Numbered from the stretch's first letter, positions 18,244 through 27,583 are shown. The stretch: 64,000 nucleotides of DNA from Pelagerythrobacter marensis (GCF_036700095.1 NZ_CP144918.1:1737001-1801000), one strand, 5' to 3'. Notes: generated by a model from the sequence alone, not told the origin. A program made the numbers and translations.

Positions 18244-18822
18244 ATGGCCAAGCTCTATTTCTACTACGCCAGCATGAACGCGGGGAAATCGACCACCCTG
18301 CTGCAGGCGGACTTCAATTATCGCGAGCGGGGGATGCACACGATGCTGTGGACCGCCGCGCTCGACGATCGGGGGGAGCATCGGGCGATCGAAAGCCGCA
18401 TCGGCCTGGGCGCCGAGGCGCAGCGCTACGACGCCGAGACCGACCTGTGGCAGCGCGTGACGGCCGCGCACAAGGCGGAGCCGCTCGGCTGCGTGCTGGT
18501 CGACGAGGCGCAGTTCCTGACCCGCGAACAGGTCTGGCAATGCGCGCGGCTGGCGGACGAGGCGAATATCCCGGTACTCTGCTATGGCCTGCGGACCGAT
18601 TTTCAGGGCGAGCTGTTTCCCGGATCGGCCGTGCTGCTGGGTATCGCCGATGCGCTGGTCGAGCTGAAGGCGGTCTGTCACTGCGGCCGCAAGGCGACGA
18701 TGAACCTGCGCGTGGACGCCGCCGGCGCGGCGGTGAAGCACGGCGCCCAGACGGAGATCGGCGGCAACGAGCGCTATGTCGCGCTGTGCCGGCGGCATTT
18801 CTCGCAGGCTCTGGCGGATTGA
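18244..18822 (+). CDS. tdk: Thymidine kinase
   Basis: Phosphorylates thymidine with ATP in the pyrimidine salvage pathway. The 192-residue type II enzyme shows the P-loop FYYASMNAGKSTTLLQ at residues 5-20, the DEAQF catalytic/Walker B region (CVLVDEAQFL), and the lid with zinc-binding cysteines (VCHCGRKATMN and LCRRHF). Length is typical. It stands about 50 bases after the MarR-GNAT gene on the same strand. Confidence 0.95.
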   Translation: MAKLYFYYASMNAGKSTTLLQADFNYRERGMHTMLWTAALDDRGEHRAIESRIGLGAEAQRYDAETDLWQRVTAAHKAEPLGCVLVDEAQFLTREQVWQCARLADEANIPVLCYGLRTDFQGELFPGSAVLLGIADALVELKAVCHCGRKATMNLRVDAAGAAVKHGAQTEIGGNERYVALCRRHFSQALAD

Positions 18823-18889
18823 CGGCCTTTCGGGCGCCGGAACCGGAACGGCGCTTGGCCGCAGGTCCCGCGCACCCTATCTACCCGCC

Positions 18890-19573
18890 ATGACGGAAAC
18901 CCTCATCCTTGCCGCGATCCTGATTCCCTGCCTGGTGATCGCGATCGTCTTCCACGAAGTCGCGCATGGATGGACCGCGCTCGCGCTCGGCGATCCGACG
19001 GCGAAGGAGCAGCGGCGGCTGTCGCTCAATCCGATCCGCCACGTCGATCCGGTCGGCACGCTGATCGTTCCCGGTGCGCTGGCATTGTTCGGCGGGCCGG
19101 TGTTCGGCTGGGCCAAGCCCGTGCCGGTGCGCAAGAACCGGCTCGACAATCCCCGCTACGGGATGATGGCGGTCGCCGCCGCCGGGCCGGGGACGAACCT
19201 GGTGCTGGCGGCGATCGGGGCGGTCGTGCTGGGGCTGGTGGCCGCTTCGCTGGTGGCGCCGCCCGCCGGGGCGATGGAATGGCTGCTGACCGGCCTCAAC
19301 TATTTCATCGTGATCAACATCTTCCTCGCGCTGTTCAATCTCCTGCCGATCCCGCCTTTCGACGGCTCGCATATCGTGGAGGGGCTGCTGCCGCGGTCGA
19401 TGGCGGCGCAGTACGCGCGGCTGCAGCAGGTCGGCATGTTCCTGTTGATCGCGCTGATCGCGATCACCTGGGCCTTCCCCGGCAGCGGAGTGATCGAGAA
19501 CGTCGTCCTCCCCCCGGTCGAATGGCTGCGCGAGAAATATCTGGCGCTCGCGCTCTGGGTTGCAGGGGGCTGA
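18890..19573 (+). CDS. Site-2 protease family (M50) membrane metalloprotease
   Basis: A 227-residue intramembrane zinc protease of the small M50B type. The zinc motif is FHEVAHGW (HEXXH), and the third ligand region is LLPIPPFDGSHI (the NxxPxPxxDG-like motif). Several membrane helices are evident (LILAAILIPCLVIAIVFHEV, NYFIVINIFLALFNLLPI, FLLIALIAITWAF). No PDZ domain is present, unlike RseP. The substrate is unknown. Its end overlaps the truB start by 14 bases. Confidence 0.9.
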   Translation: MTETLILAAILIPCLVIAIVFHEVAHGWTALALGDPTAKEQRRLSLNPIRHVDPVGTLIVPGALALFGGPVFGWAKPVPVRKNRLDNPRYGMMAVAAAGPGTNLVLAAIGAVVLGLVAASLVAPPAGAMEWLLTGLNYFIVINIFLALFNLLPIPPFDGSHIVEGLLPRSMAAQYARLQQVGMFLLIALIAITWAFPGSGVIENVVLPPVEWLREKYLALALWVAGG

Positions 19574-20552
19574 CATTCCGCACGGCTGGCTCATCCTCGA
19601 CAAGCCCCGCGGGCTCGGCTCGACCCAGGCGGTCGGCGCGGTCAAGCGCAACCTGCGCGAGGGGGGCTATCCCAAGACCAAGGTCGGCCACGGCGGCACG
19701 CTCGATCCGCTGGCCGAAGGCGTGCTGCCGATCGCGCTGGGCGAGGCGACCAAGCTTGCCGGGCGGATGCTCGATGCCAGCAAAGTCTATGAATTCACGA
19801 TCGCCTTCGGGGAGGAGACCGACACGCTCGATGTGGAGGGCGAAGCGATCGCGCGATCCGGCCACCGCCCGGCCCGCGACGAGATTGCGGCGGTGTTGCC
19901 GCAGTTCACCGGCGAGATCGAACAGACGCCGCCGGCTTATTCGGCGGTGAAGATCGACGGCAGGCGCGCCTACGACCGGGCCCGGGCGGGCGAGGCGGTG
20001 GAGATGAAAGTGCGGCGGGTGACGATTCGCGATCTCCAGATGGGGGCCGCCGAAGGCGGTGGAGGGGGCATAGCGCGCCATTCCCCCTCCGACGGCCCTG
20101 ACGGGCCGCCACCTCCCCCAAAGGGGGAGGAGTTGGAGGACGTCACCTTGCTCGCCCATGTTTCCAAGGGCACCTACATCCGCTCGCTCGCGCGCGATAT
20201 TGCGCGGGCTCTTGGAACCGTCGGCCACGTTACCTATCTGAGGCGCGTCAAGGCCGGCCCGTTCGCGCTCGAACAGGCGATTTCGCTGGACATGCTCAAC
20301 GAAATCGGTAAGGGCGCGCGGCTTGAAGACCTTCTCCTGCCGCTGGAGGCGGGGCTGGACGGTATCCCGGCCCACGATCTCGATCCGGAAAGCGCGCAGG
20401 CGGTCCGCCAGGGCCGGGTTCTTTCCGGAATGCCCCATCCCGACGGGCTTCTCCTCGCGAAATCCGGCGGCGTGCCGGTCGCGCTGATGGAAGTGGCGGC
20501 GGGGACGGCGAAAGTCGTCCGGGGCTTCAACATCCCCGATACCGCGGAGTGA
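19560..20552 (+). CDS. truB: tRNA pseudouridine(55) synthase TruB, with an internal repeat insertion
   Basis: Makes pseudouridine 55 in the T-loop of tRNAs. The 330-residue protein starts at TTG and reads HGWLILDKPRGLGSTQAVGA, with the catalytic aspartate in GGTLDPLAEGVLPIALGEAT. After VTIRDLQ (about residue 160) a Gly/Pro-rich stretch of roughly 27 residues interrupts the normal sequence before VSKGTYIRSLARDIARALG. The extra DNA is the triple-hairpin repeat at 20061-20129, and the frame is preserved. The C-terminal PUA-like part is present. rpsO follows four bases later. Confidence 0.94.
   Translation: MQGADIPHGWLILDKPRGLGSTQAVGAVKRNLREGGYPKTKVGHGGTLDPLAEGVLPIALGEATKLAGRMLDASKVYEFTIAFGEETDTLDVEGEAIARSGHRPARDEIAAVLPQFTGEIEQTPPAYSAVKIDGRRAYDRARAGEAVEMKVRRVTIRDLQMGAAEGGGGGIARHSPSDGPDGPPPPPKGEELEDVTLLAHVSKGTYIRSLARDIARALGTVGHVTYLRRVKAGPFALEQAISLDMLNEIGKGARLEDLLLPLEAGLDGIPAHDLDPESAQAVRQGRVLSGMPHPDGLLLAKSGGVPVALMEVAAGTAKVVRGFNIPDTAE
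20061..20129 (+). repeat. Palindromic repeat inserted in frame inside truB
   Basis: Three consecutive hairpins: GGAGGGGG/CCCCCTCC (20061-20068 and 20083-20090), CGGCCC/GGGCCG (20093-20098 and 20103-20108), and CTCCCCC/GGGGGAG (20113-20119 and 20123-20129). The layout is that of an intergenic palindromic repeat, yet it lies within the truB frame and encodes a Gly/Pro-rich loop. Confidence 0.75.
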
Positions 20553-20556
20553 ATGA

Positions 20557-20826
20557 ATGTCGGTTACTGCCGAAAAGAAGACGGAAATCATCAAGGACAA
20601 TGCCCGCGACACCAATGACACGGGCAGCCCCGAGGTGCAGGTCGCGATCCTTACCGAACGTATCCGCAACCTGACCGAACACTTCAAGGACCACCACAAG
20701 GACAACCATTCGCGCCGAGGCCTTCTGACGATGGTCAACAAGCGCCGCAGCCTGCTCGCCTACCTCAAAAGGAAGGATGTCGAGCGGTACAATGCGCTGA
20801 TCCAGAAGCTGGGTCTTCGGAAATAG
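20557..20826 (+). CDS. rpsO: 30S ribosomal protein S15
   Basis: An 89-residue primary 16S rRNA-binding protein. The pattern [20 protein letters not shown] and the helices [20 protein letters not shown] are diagnostic. Length is the family standard. It follows truB by four bases and precedes pnp, the conserved proteobacterial order. A strong terminator lies just downstream, so pnp may have its own promoter or depend on read-through. Confidence 0.98.
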   Translation: MSVTAEKKTEIIKDNARDTNDTGSPEVQVAILTERIRNLTEHFKDHHKDNHSRRGLLTMVNKRRSLLAYLKRKDVERYNALIQKLGLRK

Positions 20827-20837
20827 GATTTCGCGGG

Positions 20838-20858
20838 CGGCTCCCTTCGCGGGAGCCG
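20838..20858 (+). terminator. Rho-independent terminator after rpsO
   Basis: CGGCTCCC (20838-20845) and GGGAGCCG (20851-20858) form a perfect 8-bp stem around TTCGC, followed by TTTGCTT. It lies 11 bases after the rpsO stop codon. Confidence 0.8.
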
Positions 20859-20875
20859 TTTGCTTATAGTCGCGA

Positions 20876-20947
20876 GTCCCAGCGAAGGCTGGGATCTCCA
20901 TCCACCGGCGGAGCGCCAGTGGCATGAGGCCCCAGCCTTCGCTGGGG
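20876..20947. repeat. R3 intergenic repeat, copy 1
   Basis: Flanked by hairpins CCCAGCGAAGGCTGGG and CCCCAGCCTTCGCTGGGG, with the core CGGCGGAGCGCCAGTGGC at 20906-20923. The same 18-base core occurs identically at 49790-49807 and in a variant at 41734-41806. It sits between rpsO and pnp, outside any gene. Confidence 0.75.
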
Positions 20948-21092
20948 TTCGCAAAATGTGAGGTTATCCTTCGCAATCCGGCGGAGGGGCCTTTGGGGCA
21001 AGCAACAAGGCCCCGCACCGGACCGGGACGGCTAGCCCGGCAAGTAGGCCCCGCCGCGCAATAGGGCGCTGCGGGTTCACGAAGGAAAACAC

Positions 21093-23384
21093 ATGTTCGA
21101 CACGAAAACCGTATCGCTGGAGTGGGGCGGAAAGACCCTCACTCTGGAAACCGGGCGTATTGCCCGTCAGGCCGATGGCGCCGTTCTGGCCACTTATGGC
21201 GAAACCGTGGTGCTGTGCGCCGTGACCGCCGCGCGCACGGTGAAGGAAGGGCAGGACTTCTTCCCCCTCACCGTCCACTACCAGGAGAAATTCTCCGCCG
21301 CGGGCCGTATCCCGGGCGGCTTCTTCAAGCGCGAACGCGGCGCGACCGAGAAGGAAACGCTTACCAGCCGCCTGATCGACCGCCCGGTCCGCCCGCTGTT
21401 CCCCGAAGGGTTCTACAACGAAATCAACGTGATCGCGCAGGTCCTGTCGTACGATGGCGAGACCGAGCCCGATATCGTCGCGATGATTGCCGCTTCCGCC
21501 GCGCTGACGATTTCCGGCCTGCCTTTCATGGGCCCGATCTCGGGCTGCCGCGTGGGCTATATCGACGGCGAATACGTCCTCAATCCGTCGCAGGCCACTG
21601 CACTGGAAGAGGGGCGCCTCGATCTGGTCGTCGCCGCCACGCACGATGCGGTCATGATGGTCGAGTCCGAAGCCAAGGAACTTTCCGAGGACGAAATGCT
21701 CGGCGCGGTGATGTTCGCGCATGACGAGAACAAGAAGGTCGTCAAGGCGATCGTCGATCTGGCCGAGCAGGCTGCAAAGGCGCCGTGGGAACTCGACCCG
21801 GTCGAGGACAAGTCCGCCACGCTCGACGAATTGCGCGAATTGATCGGCGACGATCTCGCCGCCGCTTACAAGCTGACCGACAAGCAGCAGCGCCAGAACG
21901 CGATTGCCGATGCACGCGCCAAGGCGCGCGCGCATTACGAGAGCCTGGATGAGGCCGATCCGGCGGAATATCTCGGCAAGCTCAAGCTGGTGAAGAAGCT
22001 GGAAAGCGACATCGTGCGCAAGGCCATCCTCAAGGATGGCCAGCGCATCGACGGTCGCAAGGTCGACGAGGTTCGCCCGATCGAAGCGACCGTCGGCCTC
22101 CTGCCGCGGACGCACGGTTCGGCGCTGTTCACGCGCGGTGAGACACAGGCCGTCTGCACGACCACGCTTGGCACCAAGGACAGCGAGCAGATGATCGACG
22201 GGCTTGGCGGCCTGTCCTACGAAAACTTCATGCTGCACTACAACTTCCCGCCCTATTCGGTCGGCGAAGTCGGGCGTTTCGGCGGGTCCAACCGGCGCGA
22301 GATCGGCCACGGCAAGCTCGCCTGGCGCGCGCTGCATCCGATCCTGCCGTCGCGTGAGGACTTCCCCTATACGATCCGCATCCTTTCCGACATCACCGAG
22401 TCCAACGGCTCGAGTTCGATGGCGACGGTCTGCGGCGGCTGCCTCGCCATGATGGACGCCGGCGTTCCGATCGAACGTCCGGTTTCCGGCATCGCGATGG
22501 GTCTGATCCTGGAAGGCGACGAGTTCGCCGTGCTCAGCGACATCCTCGGCGACGAGGATCACCTGGGCGACATGGACTTCAAGGTCGCCGGCACCGAAGC
22601 GGGCATCACCAGCCTGCAGATGGATATCAAGATCGCCGGGATCACTCGCGAGATCATGCAGCAGGCGCTGGCGCAGGCCAAGGAAGGCCGTGCGCATATC
22701 CTGCGCGAGATGACCAAGGCGCTGGGCAGCGCCCGCGCCGAGGTTTCCCAACATGCCCCGCGGATCGAGACGCTGCAGATCGACAAGTCGAAGATCCGCG
22801 ACGTCATCGGCACCGGCGGCAAGGTGATCCGCGAGATCGTCGCCGAAACCGGAGCCAAGGTCGATATCGACGACGAAGGGGTGATCAAGATCAGCTCTTC
22901 CAATCTGGATGAGATCGAAGCGGCCAAGAACTGGATCCTCGGCATCGTCGAGGAGCCGGAAGTGGGCAAGATCTACGAAGGCAAAGTCGTCAACATCGTC
23001 GACTTCGGCGCTTTCGTGAATTTCATGGGCGGTAAGGACGGTCTCGTCCATGTCTCCGAAATGAAGAACGAGCGGGTCGAGAAGCCGACCGACGTCGTCT
23101 CCGAAGGCCAGGAAGTGAAAGTCAAGGTCCTCGAGATCGACAATCGCGGCAAGGTTCGCCTGTCGATGCGCGTCGTCGATCAGGAAACCGGCGAGGAGCT
23201 GGAGGACACCCGTCCCCCGCGCGAACCGCGCGGTGATCGCGGCGATCGTGGCGGCGGCCGTGGCGGCGATCGCCGCGGTGGACGTGGCGGTCGCGGTGGC
23301 GGCGGCGGCGACCGCGGTCCGCGCCGCGAAGGCGGCGGAGAGCGCGGCGGCGAAAACCACGTCCCCGACTTCCTGAAGGACTGA
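21093..23384 (+). CDS. pnp: Polyribonucleotide nucleotidyltransferase (PNPase)
   Basis: 3'-5' phosphorolytic exoribonuclease and degradosome component. The 763-residue protein has two RNase PH cores. The first begins [20 protein letters not shown]; the second holds [20 protein letters not shown]. They are followed by a KH domain ([20 protein letters not shown]) and an S1 domain ([20 protein letters not shown]). The C-terminus is a long Arg/Gly/Asp-rich tail ending VPDFLKD, as in other alphaproteobacteria, where it may contact RNase E. Confidence 0.98.
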   Translation: MFDTKTVSLEWGGKTLTLETGRIARQADGAVLATYGETVVLCAVTAARTVKEGQDFFPLTVHYQEKFSAAGRIPGGFFKRERGATEKETLTSRLIDRPVRPLFPEGFYNEINVIAQVLSYDGETEPDIVAMIAASAALTISGLPFMGPISGCRVGYIDGEYVLNPSQATALEEGRLDLVVAATHDAVMMVESEAKELSEDEMLGAVMFAHDENKKVVKAIVDLAEQAAKAPWELDPVEDKSATLDELRELIGDDLAAAYKLTDKQQRQNAIADARAKARAHYESLDEADPAEYLGKLKLVKKLESDIVRKAILKDGQRIDGRKVDEVRPIEATVGLLPRTHGSALFTRGETQAVCTTTLGTKDSEQMIDGLGGLSYENFMLHYNFPPYSVGEVGRFGGSNRREIGHGKLAWRALHPILPSREDFPYTIRILSDITESNGSSSMATVCGGCLAMMDAGVPIERPVSGIAMGLILEGDEFAVLSDILGDEDHLGDMDFKVAGTEAGITSLQMDIKIAGITREIMQQALAQAKEGRAHILREMTKALGSARAEVSQHAPRIETLQIDKSKIRDVIGTGGKVIREIVAETGAKVDIDDEGVIKISSSNLDEIEAAKNWILGIVEEPEVGKIYEGKVVNIVDFGAFVNFMGGKDGLVHVSEMKNERVEKPTDVVSEGQEVKVKVLEIDNRGKVRLSMRVVDQETGEELEDTRPPREPRGDRGDRGGGRGGDRRGGRGGRGGGGGDRGPRREGGGERGGENHVPDFLKD

Positions 23385-23427
23385 CGCCGGACAGCCCTGC
23401 CGCGCGCAGGGCCCGGCACAAGCAGGA

Positions 23428-23453
23428 GGGGTCGCGAAAAACTTCGCGGCCCC
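23428..23453 (+). terminator. Terminator after pnp
   Basis: GGGGTCGCGAA pairs with TTCGCGGCCCC (one G-T wobble) around a four-base loop, followed by TTTCGC. It lies 44 bases after the pnp stop and just before the next gene. Confidence 0.75.
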
Positions 23454-23478
23454 TTTCGCTATGTATGGAGAGACGCCG

Positions 23479-24162
23479 ATGCTGCCCCGCGAAACGCTTG
23501 CCACAGCCCGTATTCCCGGCGGCGATACGTTGACCCTGGTCAGCCACGGGCGCGATTTTGTCATCATGCTCGGCCGCGACGAACTGATGGGCACGCGCAT
23601 GCGCTTTTCGGAAGAGCAGCTCGCGCAGCTCACGCTGGAGCAGATCGATGCGCCGCGCCCGCGCGTCCTGATCGGCGGATATGGCATGGGCTTCACGTTT
23701 CGCGCTGCGCTGGCGGGCCTTCCCGCCGCGGGCGTCGCGGTTGTGGCCGAAGTCGTGCCCGAGATCCTCGAATGGGCAAAGGGGCCGCTCGCCGCGCTGA
23801 CCGGCGATTGCCTGGACGATCCGCGCGGCGAAGTCGTGATCGCCGATGTCGCGGCCCTGATCGACGACGCCGTGGATGGCACGACAGAGCGCTACGACGC
23901 GATTCTGCTCGACGTCGACAACGGCCCCGACGGGATCGTGCGCGACGGGAACGAGCGGCTCTATACCCGCACCGGCATCGCGCGCCTGCGCGATGCGCTG
24001 ACGCTCGGCGGTCTGCTGGCGGTCTGGTCGGCGGCGCCCGATCACAAATTCGCGCGCCGGTTGAAGGATGCGGGCTTCGCGGTGGATGAGCGCACAGTGC
24101 GCGCGCGGCCCAACAACAAGGGGCCGCGCCACACGATCTGGTTCGCGCGCCGGCCGTCTTGA
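23479..24162 (+). CDS. Spermidine synthase-like SAM-dependent methyltransferase
   Basis: A 227-residue Rossmann-fold protein. The SAM-binding strand-loop is PRPRVLIGGYGMGFTFRAAL, followed by VAVVAEVVPEILEWAK and RYDAILLDVDNGPDGIV. This resembles the SpeE/spermidine-synthase-like family, but the polyamine-binding N-terminal domain is short, so polyamine synthesis is unlikely. The ATG at 23479 is chosen because GGAG precedes it by nine bases; the ATG at 23461 overlaps the terminator tail. The substrate is unknown. Confidence 0.75.
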   Translation: MLPRETLATARIPGGDTLTLVSHGRDFVIMLGRDELMGTRMRFSEEQLAQLTLEQIDAPRPRVLIGGYGMGFTFRAALAGLPAAGVAVVAEVVPEILEWAKGPLAALTGDCLDDPRGEVVIADVAALIDDAVDGTTERYDAILLDVDNGPDGIVRDGNERLYTRTGIARLRDALTLGGLLAVWSAAPDHKFARRLKDAGFAVDERTVRARPNNKGPRHTIWFARRPS

Positions 24163-24166
24163 GCGG

Positions 24167-24691
24167 TCAGCTTCCTGCCAGGCGCATTTGCCCCAGGAAA
24201 TCGCGCTTGCCCACCTCGACTCCTTTCATGCGCAGGATGTCGTAAGCGGTCGCTGCGTGGAAATAGAAGTTCGGCTGGCTGAAGCTCAGCAGGAAGTCCT
24301 CGGCCGTGAAATCCCGCGTGAAATCGCGGATCTGGAAGCGCATCGGCCGGCCGATCCATTCTTCCATTTCGGCTTCGTCGAGCGCTTCCAGCGCCGCGAT
24401 CGCGCCATCGAGCTTGTCGCGCAGCGCGTCGAAACTGTCGGGCGGGGGCGTCATGTCGGGGCTGAACGTGCCCGCACGAACCCCTTCGATCGCTCCCTGG
24501 GTGTGCACGGCGACGCTTTTGACCTGATAGTCGAATGCCAGCATGTCTTCGATCAGGCGGCCACCGATGATTTCACCGTGGCTGCATCCTTTCTCGCCGC
24601 ACCACGCCTCGGCCTTGTCGACAAGGCTCCGGGTCGAGCCGAGCATCTGCAGGGCGCTGGGAACGAAGGCAGCGTGAAGCGAAAGCGGCAT
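24167..24691 (-). CDS. DUF1993 family protein
   Basis: A 174-residue soluble helical protein of the DUF1993 family, whose predicted fold is the DinB-like four-helix bundle. It begins MPLSLHAAFVPSALQMLGST and contains MLAFDYQVKSVAVHTQGAIE and FSQPNFYFHAATAYDILRMK, features typical of the family. The function is unknown. It is convergent with the methyltransferase gene (four bases apart) and follows modC by 69 bases. Confidence 0.83.
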   Translation of the reverse strand: MPLSLHAAFVPSALQMLGSTRSLVDKAEAWCGEKGCSHGEIIGGRLIEDMLAFDYQVKSVAVHTQGAIEGVRAGTFSPDMTPPPDSFDALRDKLDGAIAALEALDEAEMEEWIGRPMRFQIRDFTRDFTAEDFLLSFSQPNFYFHAATAYDILRMKGVEVGKRDFLGQMRLAGS

Positions 24692-24760
24692 GGGCGATTC
24701 TCCCGTAAAGCTGGTCCGGCGGTGTGATCTAACCGCCACCTCGGCCCCTGGCCAGTCGCA

Positions 24761-25396
24761 TCAGTCCAGCGAGAGGATCGCGCCGGCCAGCCGTTCCACT
24801 TCGCGCTTCTCGTGGCTTACCAGGACGGCCGGCACGGTGATCCGGGTCACGATGCGCTCGAGCATGGCCATGATCCGTTCGGCCCGGTCGGGGTCGAGCG
24901 AGGCCAACGGTTCGTCCAGCAGCAGGAAGGCCGGGCGCGAGAGGATCGCCCGGGCCATCGCCACCCGCCGCGCCTCTCCGCCGGACAGCGTGGCGGGGCG
25001 GCGATCGAGCAGGGAGCCGAGGTCCAGAAGCGCTGCGACCTCGTCTGGCGCCGGCCAATCGGCGGAAGGGCAGAGCGCTTCCCGATCGGCCGTCGCGCCA
25101 TAGGTCAGGTTGTCCTGCACCGTAAGGTGAGGAAAGAGCCGCATATCCTGAAAGACGTAACCCGCTCGGCGGGCTTCGGGCGGGAGGTCGATGGCGGCGC
25201 CGGCATCGAAAAGAACGCGGCCCCCGACCGCGACTCGCCCTGCCAGCGGTCGTCGCAACCCGGCCAGGCAATCGAGCAGCGATGTCTTGCCTGCACCGGA
25301 AGCGCCGGTTACCGCGAGAATGCGTGCGGATGTAGCAATCGCTACCTCCCGCTCACGCTTGCCGGCGCGATATGTCAGCGCGAGATCAAACGACAT
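24761..25396 (-). CDS. modC: Molybdate ABC transporter ATP-binding protein, short form without TOBE domain
   Basis: ATPase of a molybdate importer. The 211-residue protein has Walker A GASGAGKTS, signature LSGGEARRVAMARAI and Walker B AFLLLDEPLASLDPDRAE. Typical ModC is about 350 residues with a C-terminal molybdate-binding TOBE/MOP domain; this one stops right after the ATPase domain (IVTRITVPAVLVSHEKREVE...). It overlaps modB by 11 bases. The family call rests mainly on its place in modABC. Confidence 0.87.
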   Translation of the reverse strand: MSFDLALTYRAGKREREVAIATSARILAVTGASGAGKTSLLDCLAGLRRPLAGRVAVGGRVLFDAGAAIDLPPEARRAGYVFQDMRLFPHLTVQDNLTYGATADREALCPSADWPAPDEVAALLDLGSLLDRRPATLSGGEARRVAMARAILSRPAFLLLDEPLASLDPDRAERIMAMLERIVTRITVPAVLVSHEKREVERLAGAILSLD

Positions 25397-26078
25397 GCGC
25401 CTGCTTCCCGGAAGCTCGCCGGACGAGCCATTCGCTGGCCATCAGCGCCGCCAGCGACAGCAATACCGCGATCAGCGCGAGGCGGGCGACCGCCGCTTCC
25501 CCACCAGGGGTCTGAAGAAGGGTGTAGATCGCCAGCGGCAGGGTGCGCGTTTCGCCGGGAATATTCGCCGCGAACGTGATGGTCGCCCCGAACTCGCCCA
25601 CCGAACGGGCAAAGCCGAGCACCAGCCCCGCGAGAATACCGGGAAGGCTGAGCGGCAGGGTAATCGTGCGAAAAGCGCGCCAGCGGCTTGCTCCCAGCGT
25701 GCGCGCGGCCGCAACGAGGCGCCGGTCCACGGCCTCGATCGAAAGACGCATGGCGCGCACCATCAACGGCAGAGCCATGACGCCCGCCGCCAATGCGGCC
25801 CCGGTCCAGTGAAAGGCCAGCGAGAGGCCCAAAGCGCGGTCCAGCAAGCCGCCTAGCGGTCCGTTGCGCCCGAATACCAGTAGCAGGAGCCACCCGGTGA
25901 CCACCGGTGGGATGACGAGCGGCAGGTGCACCAGCGCATCGAGCAGGACTTTTCCGGGAAACCGCCGGCGCGCGAGCAGCCAGGCGAGGGCATAGGCCAG
26001 CGGCAGCGCGGCTGCCATTGCAACCAGGCTGACGCGCAGCGAGAGGCCGATCACTTCCCATTCCGCGGGCGAGAGCAT
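25386..26078 (-). CDS. modB: Molybdate ABC transporter permease
   Basis: Integral membrane subunit of the molybdate importer. The 230-residue protein begins MLSPAEWEVIGLSLRVSLVA, with about five membrane helices and the ATPase-contact (EAA) loop AARTLGASRWRAFRTITLPL. FARSVGEFGATITFAANIPG is a ModB hallmark. It starts three bases after the modA stop, so the three genes form one operon on the reverse strand. Confidence 0.93.
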   Translation of the reverse strand: MLSPAEWEVIGLSLRVSLVAMAAALPLAYALAWLLARRRFPGKVLLDALVHLPLVIPPVVTGWLLLLVFGRNGPLGGLLDRALGLSLAFHWTGAALAAGVMALPLMVRAMRLSIEAVDRRLVAAARTLGASRWRAFRTITLPLSLPGILAGLVLGFARSVGEFGATITFAANIPGETRTLPLAIYTLLQTPGGEAAVARLALIAVLLSLAALMASEWLVRRASGKQAHVV

Positions 26079-26081
26079 GGC

Positions 26082-26849
26082 TCAGTCGTCCCCCGGAAGC
26101 GGTGCAAAACCGTGGTGCAGGAAAACGCGCCGCGCCGCCGGCGAAGCCAGGTGGGCCAGGAAAGCCCCACCGTCGGGATGCTTCGCGCGCGCCAGGACTG
26201 CGGCGGGATAGCGAACCGGCGGATGGGCGCCGGCCGGCACCCGCGCGGCCACGAAGACCTTGGGCGAGGCGGCGGCATCGCTGGCATAGACGATCGCGGC
26301 GTCGACTTCGCCCCGCTCCGCCAAAGCCAGCGCGGCGCGGACATTGTCGGTCACGATGGTGCGCGGCGCGATCGCTGCCCACAGGCCGAGCGATTCGAGC
26401 GCCGCGCGGGCATAACGGCCGGCGGGTACGGCCTGCGGATCGCCGATCGCGACGATCCCCTTGCCCAGAGCCGCAGCTACGGATCGGCTTTCGGATATAT
26501 CGTCGCTCGCGCCTGCAATGGCGGGATGCACGACGACCAGCGTGTTCGACACCAGATCGCGCGGATCGCCCCGGGCGAGGTACCCGCCGCGTTGAAGGCG
26601 GTCCATCCACGCCCCGTCGGCCAGCACGACGATATCGGCTGGCGCGCCGGCTTCGACCTGCCGGGCAATTGCGTGCGATCCGGCGTAGGACAACACCGGT
26701 CGCGGATGGCCCGCCGCCACCCATTGCGCGGCGGCTTCGTCGAGCGCGCCCTGCAGACTTGCCGCGGCAAGAACGACCGGTCCGCGTTCCTGCGGCGGCG
26801 CGCAACATGCCAGCAGCAGGACACCGATGAAAACGACAAGCCTGGACAC
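26082..26849 (-). CDS. modA: Molybdate-binding periplasmic protein
   Basis: Captures molybdate (or tungstate) in the periplasm and delivers it to ModBC. The 255-residue protein starts at GTG with a lipoprotein-type signal (VVFIGVLLLACCAPP), so it may be lipid-anchored. The mature part shows VVLAAASLQGALDEAAAQW, typical of ModA (AASL...), with ADIVVLADGAWMDRL and GKGIVAIGDPQAVPAGRYAR. It lies 59 bases downstream of gcrA on the same strand. No ModE-like regulator is adjacent. Confidence 0.92.
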   Translation of the reverse strand: MSRLVVFIGVLLLACCAPPQERGPVVLAAASLQGALDEAAAQWVAAGHPRPVLSYAGSHAIARQVEAGAPADIVVLADGAWMDRLQRGGYLARGDPRDLVSNTLVVVHPAIAGASDDISESRSVAAALGKGIVAIGDPQAVPAGRYARAALESLGLWAAIAPRTIVTDNVRAALALAERGEVDAAIVYASDAAASPKVFVAARVPAGAHPPVRYPAAVLARAKHPDGGAFLAHLASPAARRVFLHHGFAPLPGDD

Positions 26850-26908
26850 CGCACCACGTCCGCCGTCAGGCCGTCACGCAGAGCGCGGCCATCGACCGCT
26901 TGCGATGC

Positions 26909-27583
26909 TCAACGAACCCGCGGTCCGCCGAAGGGCAGCGGGGGAGGGGGCCGGCGCGCGCCGCGCGGAAGCTGCGCCTGATAGGCGCGGCCGCAGTGCT
27001 CGACGCAATAGGGAAAGCCGGGGTTCACGGGCTCGCCGCAGAAGTGGAAATCCGGCTCCCCGGGATGACCCATCGGCCAGCGGCAGACCTTGTCGCTCAG
27101 GTCGAGCAGGCTGGTCTTGTCGGCGATCTCGGGGCTCGGCTTGGCCGGGACCAGGCGGCGCGGCGGCGCCGGAGGGATCGGCGCCTGCTGGTCGCCGGGG
27201 CCCTGCCGCAGGAAACCGCCGGGCCCGACCGAGACGATCTTGGGCAGGCCTGGGCCGGGATTGGGCAGCGGCTGCGACTGACCGCCCGATCCCTGGCTGG
27301 CGGGGCGCGGCGGCGCGGCGGCCGGTGCACTGTCCGCCGCCTTGGGCGCCGGGCGGGGCGGCGCCGGCTTCTTCGCCGCGGGCCTGGCGGCGGGTGCCTT
27401 GTCCGCTTTCTTCGGTTCGTTGGCCTTGACCGGGGAAGGGCGCGATTTCAGCCCTAGGCGGTGCGCCTTGCCGATCACCGCATTGCGGCTGACCCCGCCC
27501 AGCTCGTCGGCGATCTGGCTGGCAGTCGCGCCGCCTTCCCACATCTTCTTCAGCGTGGCGATCCGTTCGTCGGTCCAGCTCAT
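26909..27583 (-). CDS. gcrA: Cell cycle regulator GcrA
   Basis: Sigma70-binding transcription cofactor that acts at GANTC-methylated promoters in alphaproteobacteria. The N-terminus reads SWTDERIATLKKMWEGGATA with the DNA-binding helix-turn-helix QIADELGGVSRNAVIGKAHR. A long Ala/Pro-rich linker (about 60-165) leads to a C-terminal Cys/His domain with CRWPMGHPGEPDFHFCG and YCVEHCGRAYQ. The protein is 224 residues, longer than Caulobacter GcrA (~173) because of the linker. Its cofactor methylase CcrM is not in the window. Confidence 0.95.
   Translation of the reverse strand: MSWTDERIATLKKMWEGGATASQIADELGGVSRNAVIGKAHRLGLKSRPSPVKANEPKKADKAPAARPAAKKPAPPRPAPKAADSAPAAAPPRPASQGSGGQSQPLPNPGPGLPKIVSVGPGGFLRQGPGDQQAPIPPAPPRRLVPAKPSPEIADKTSLLDLSDKVCRWPMGHPGEPDFHFCGEPVNPGFPYCVEHCGRAYQAQLPRGARRPPPPLPFGGPRVR

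Noticed and set aside
20964-23882. A 972-codon reverse-strand open frame across pnp
   Set aside because: Shadow of PNPase on the other strand, with no motif.
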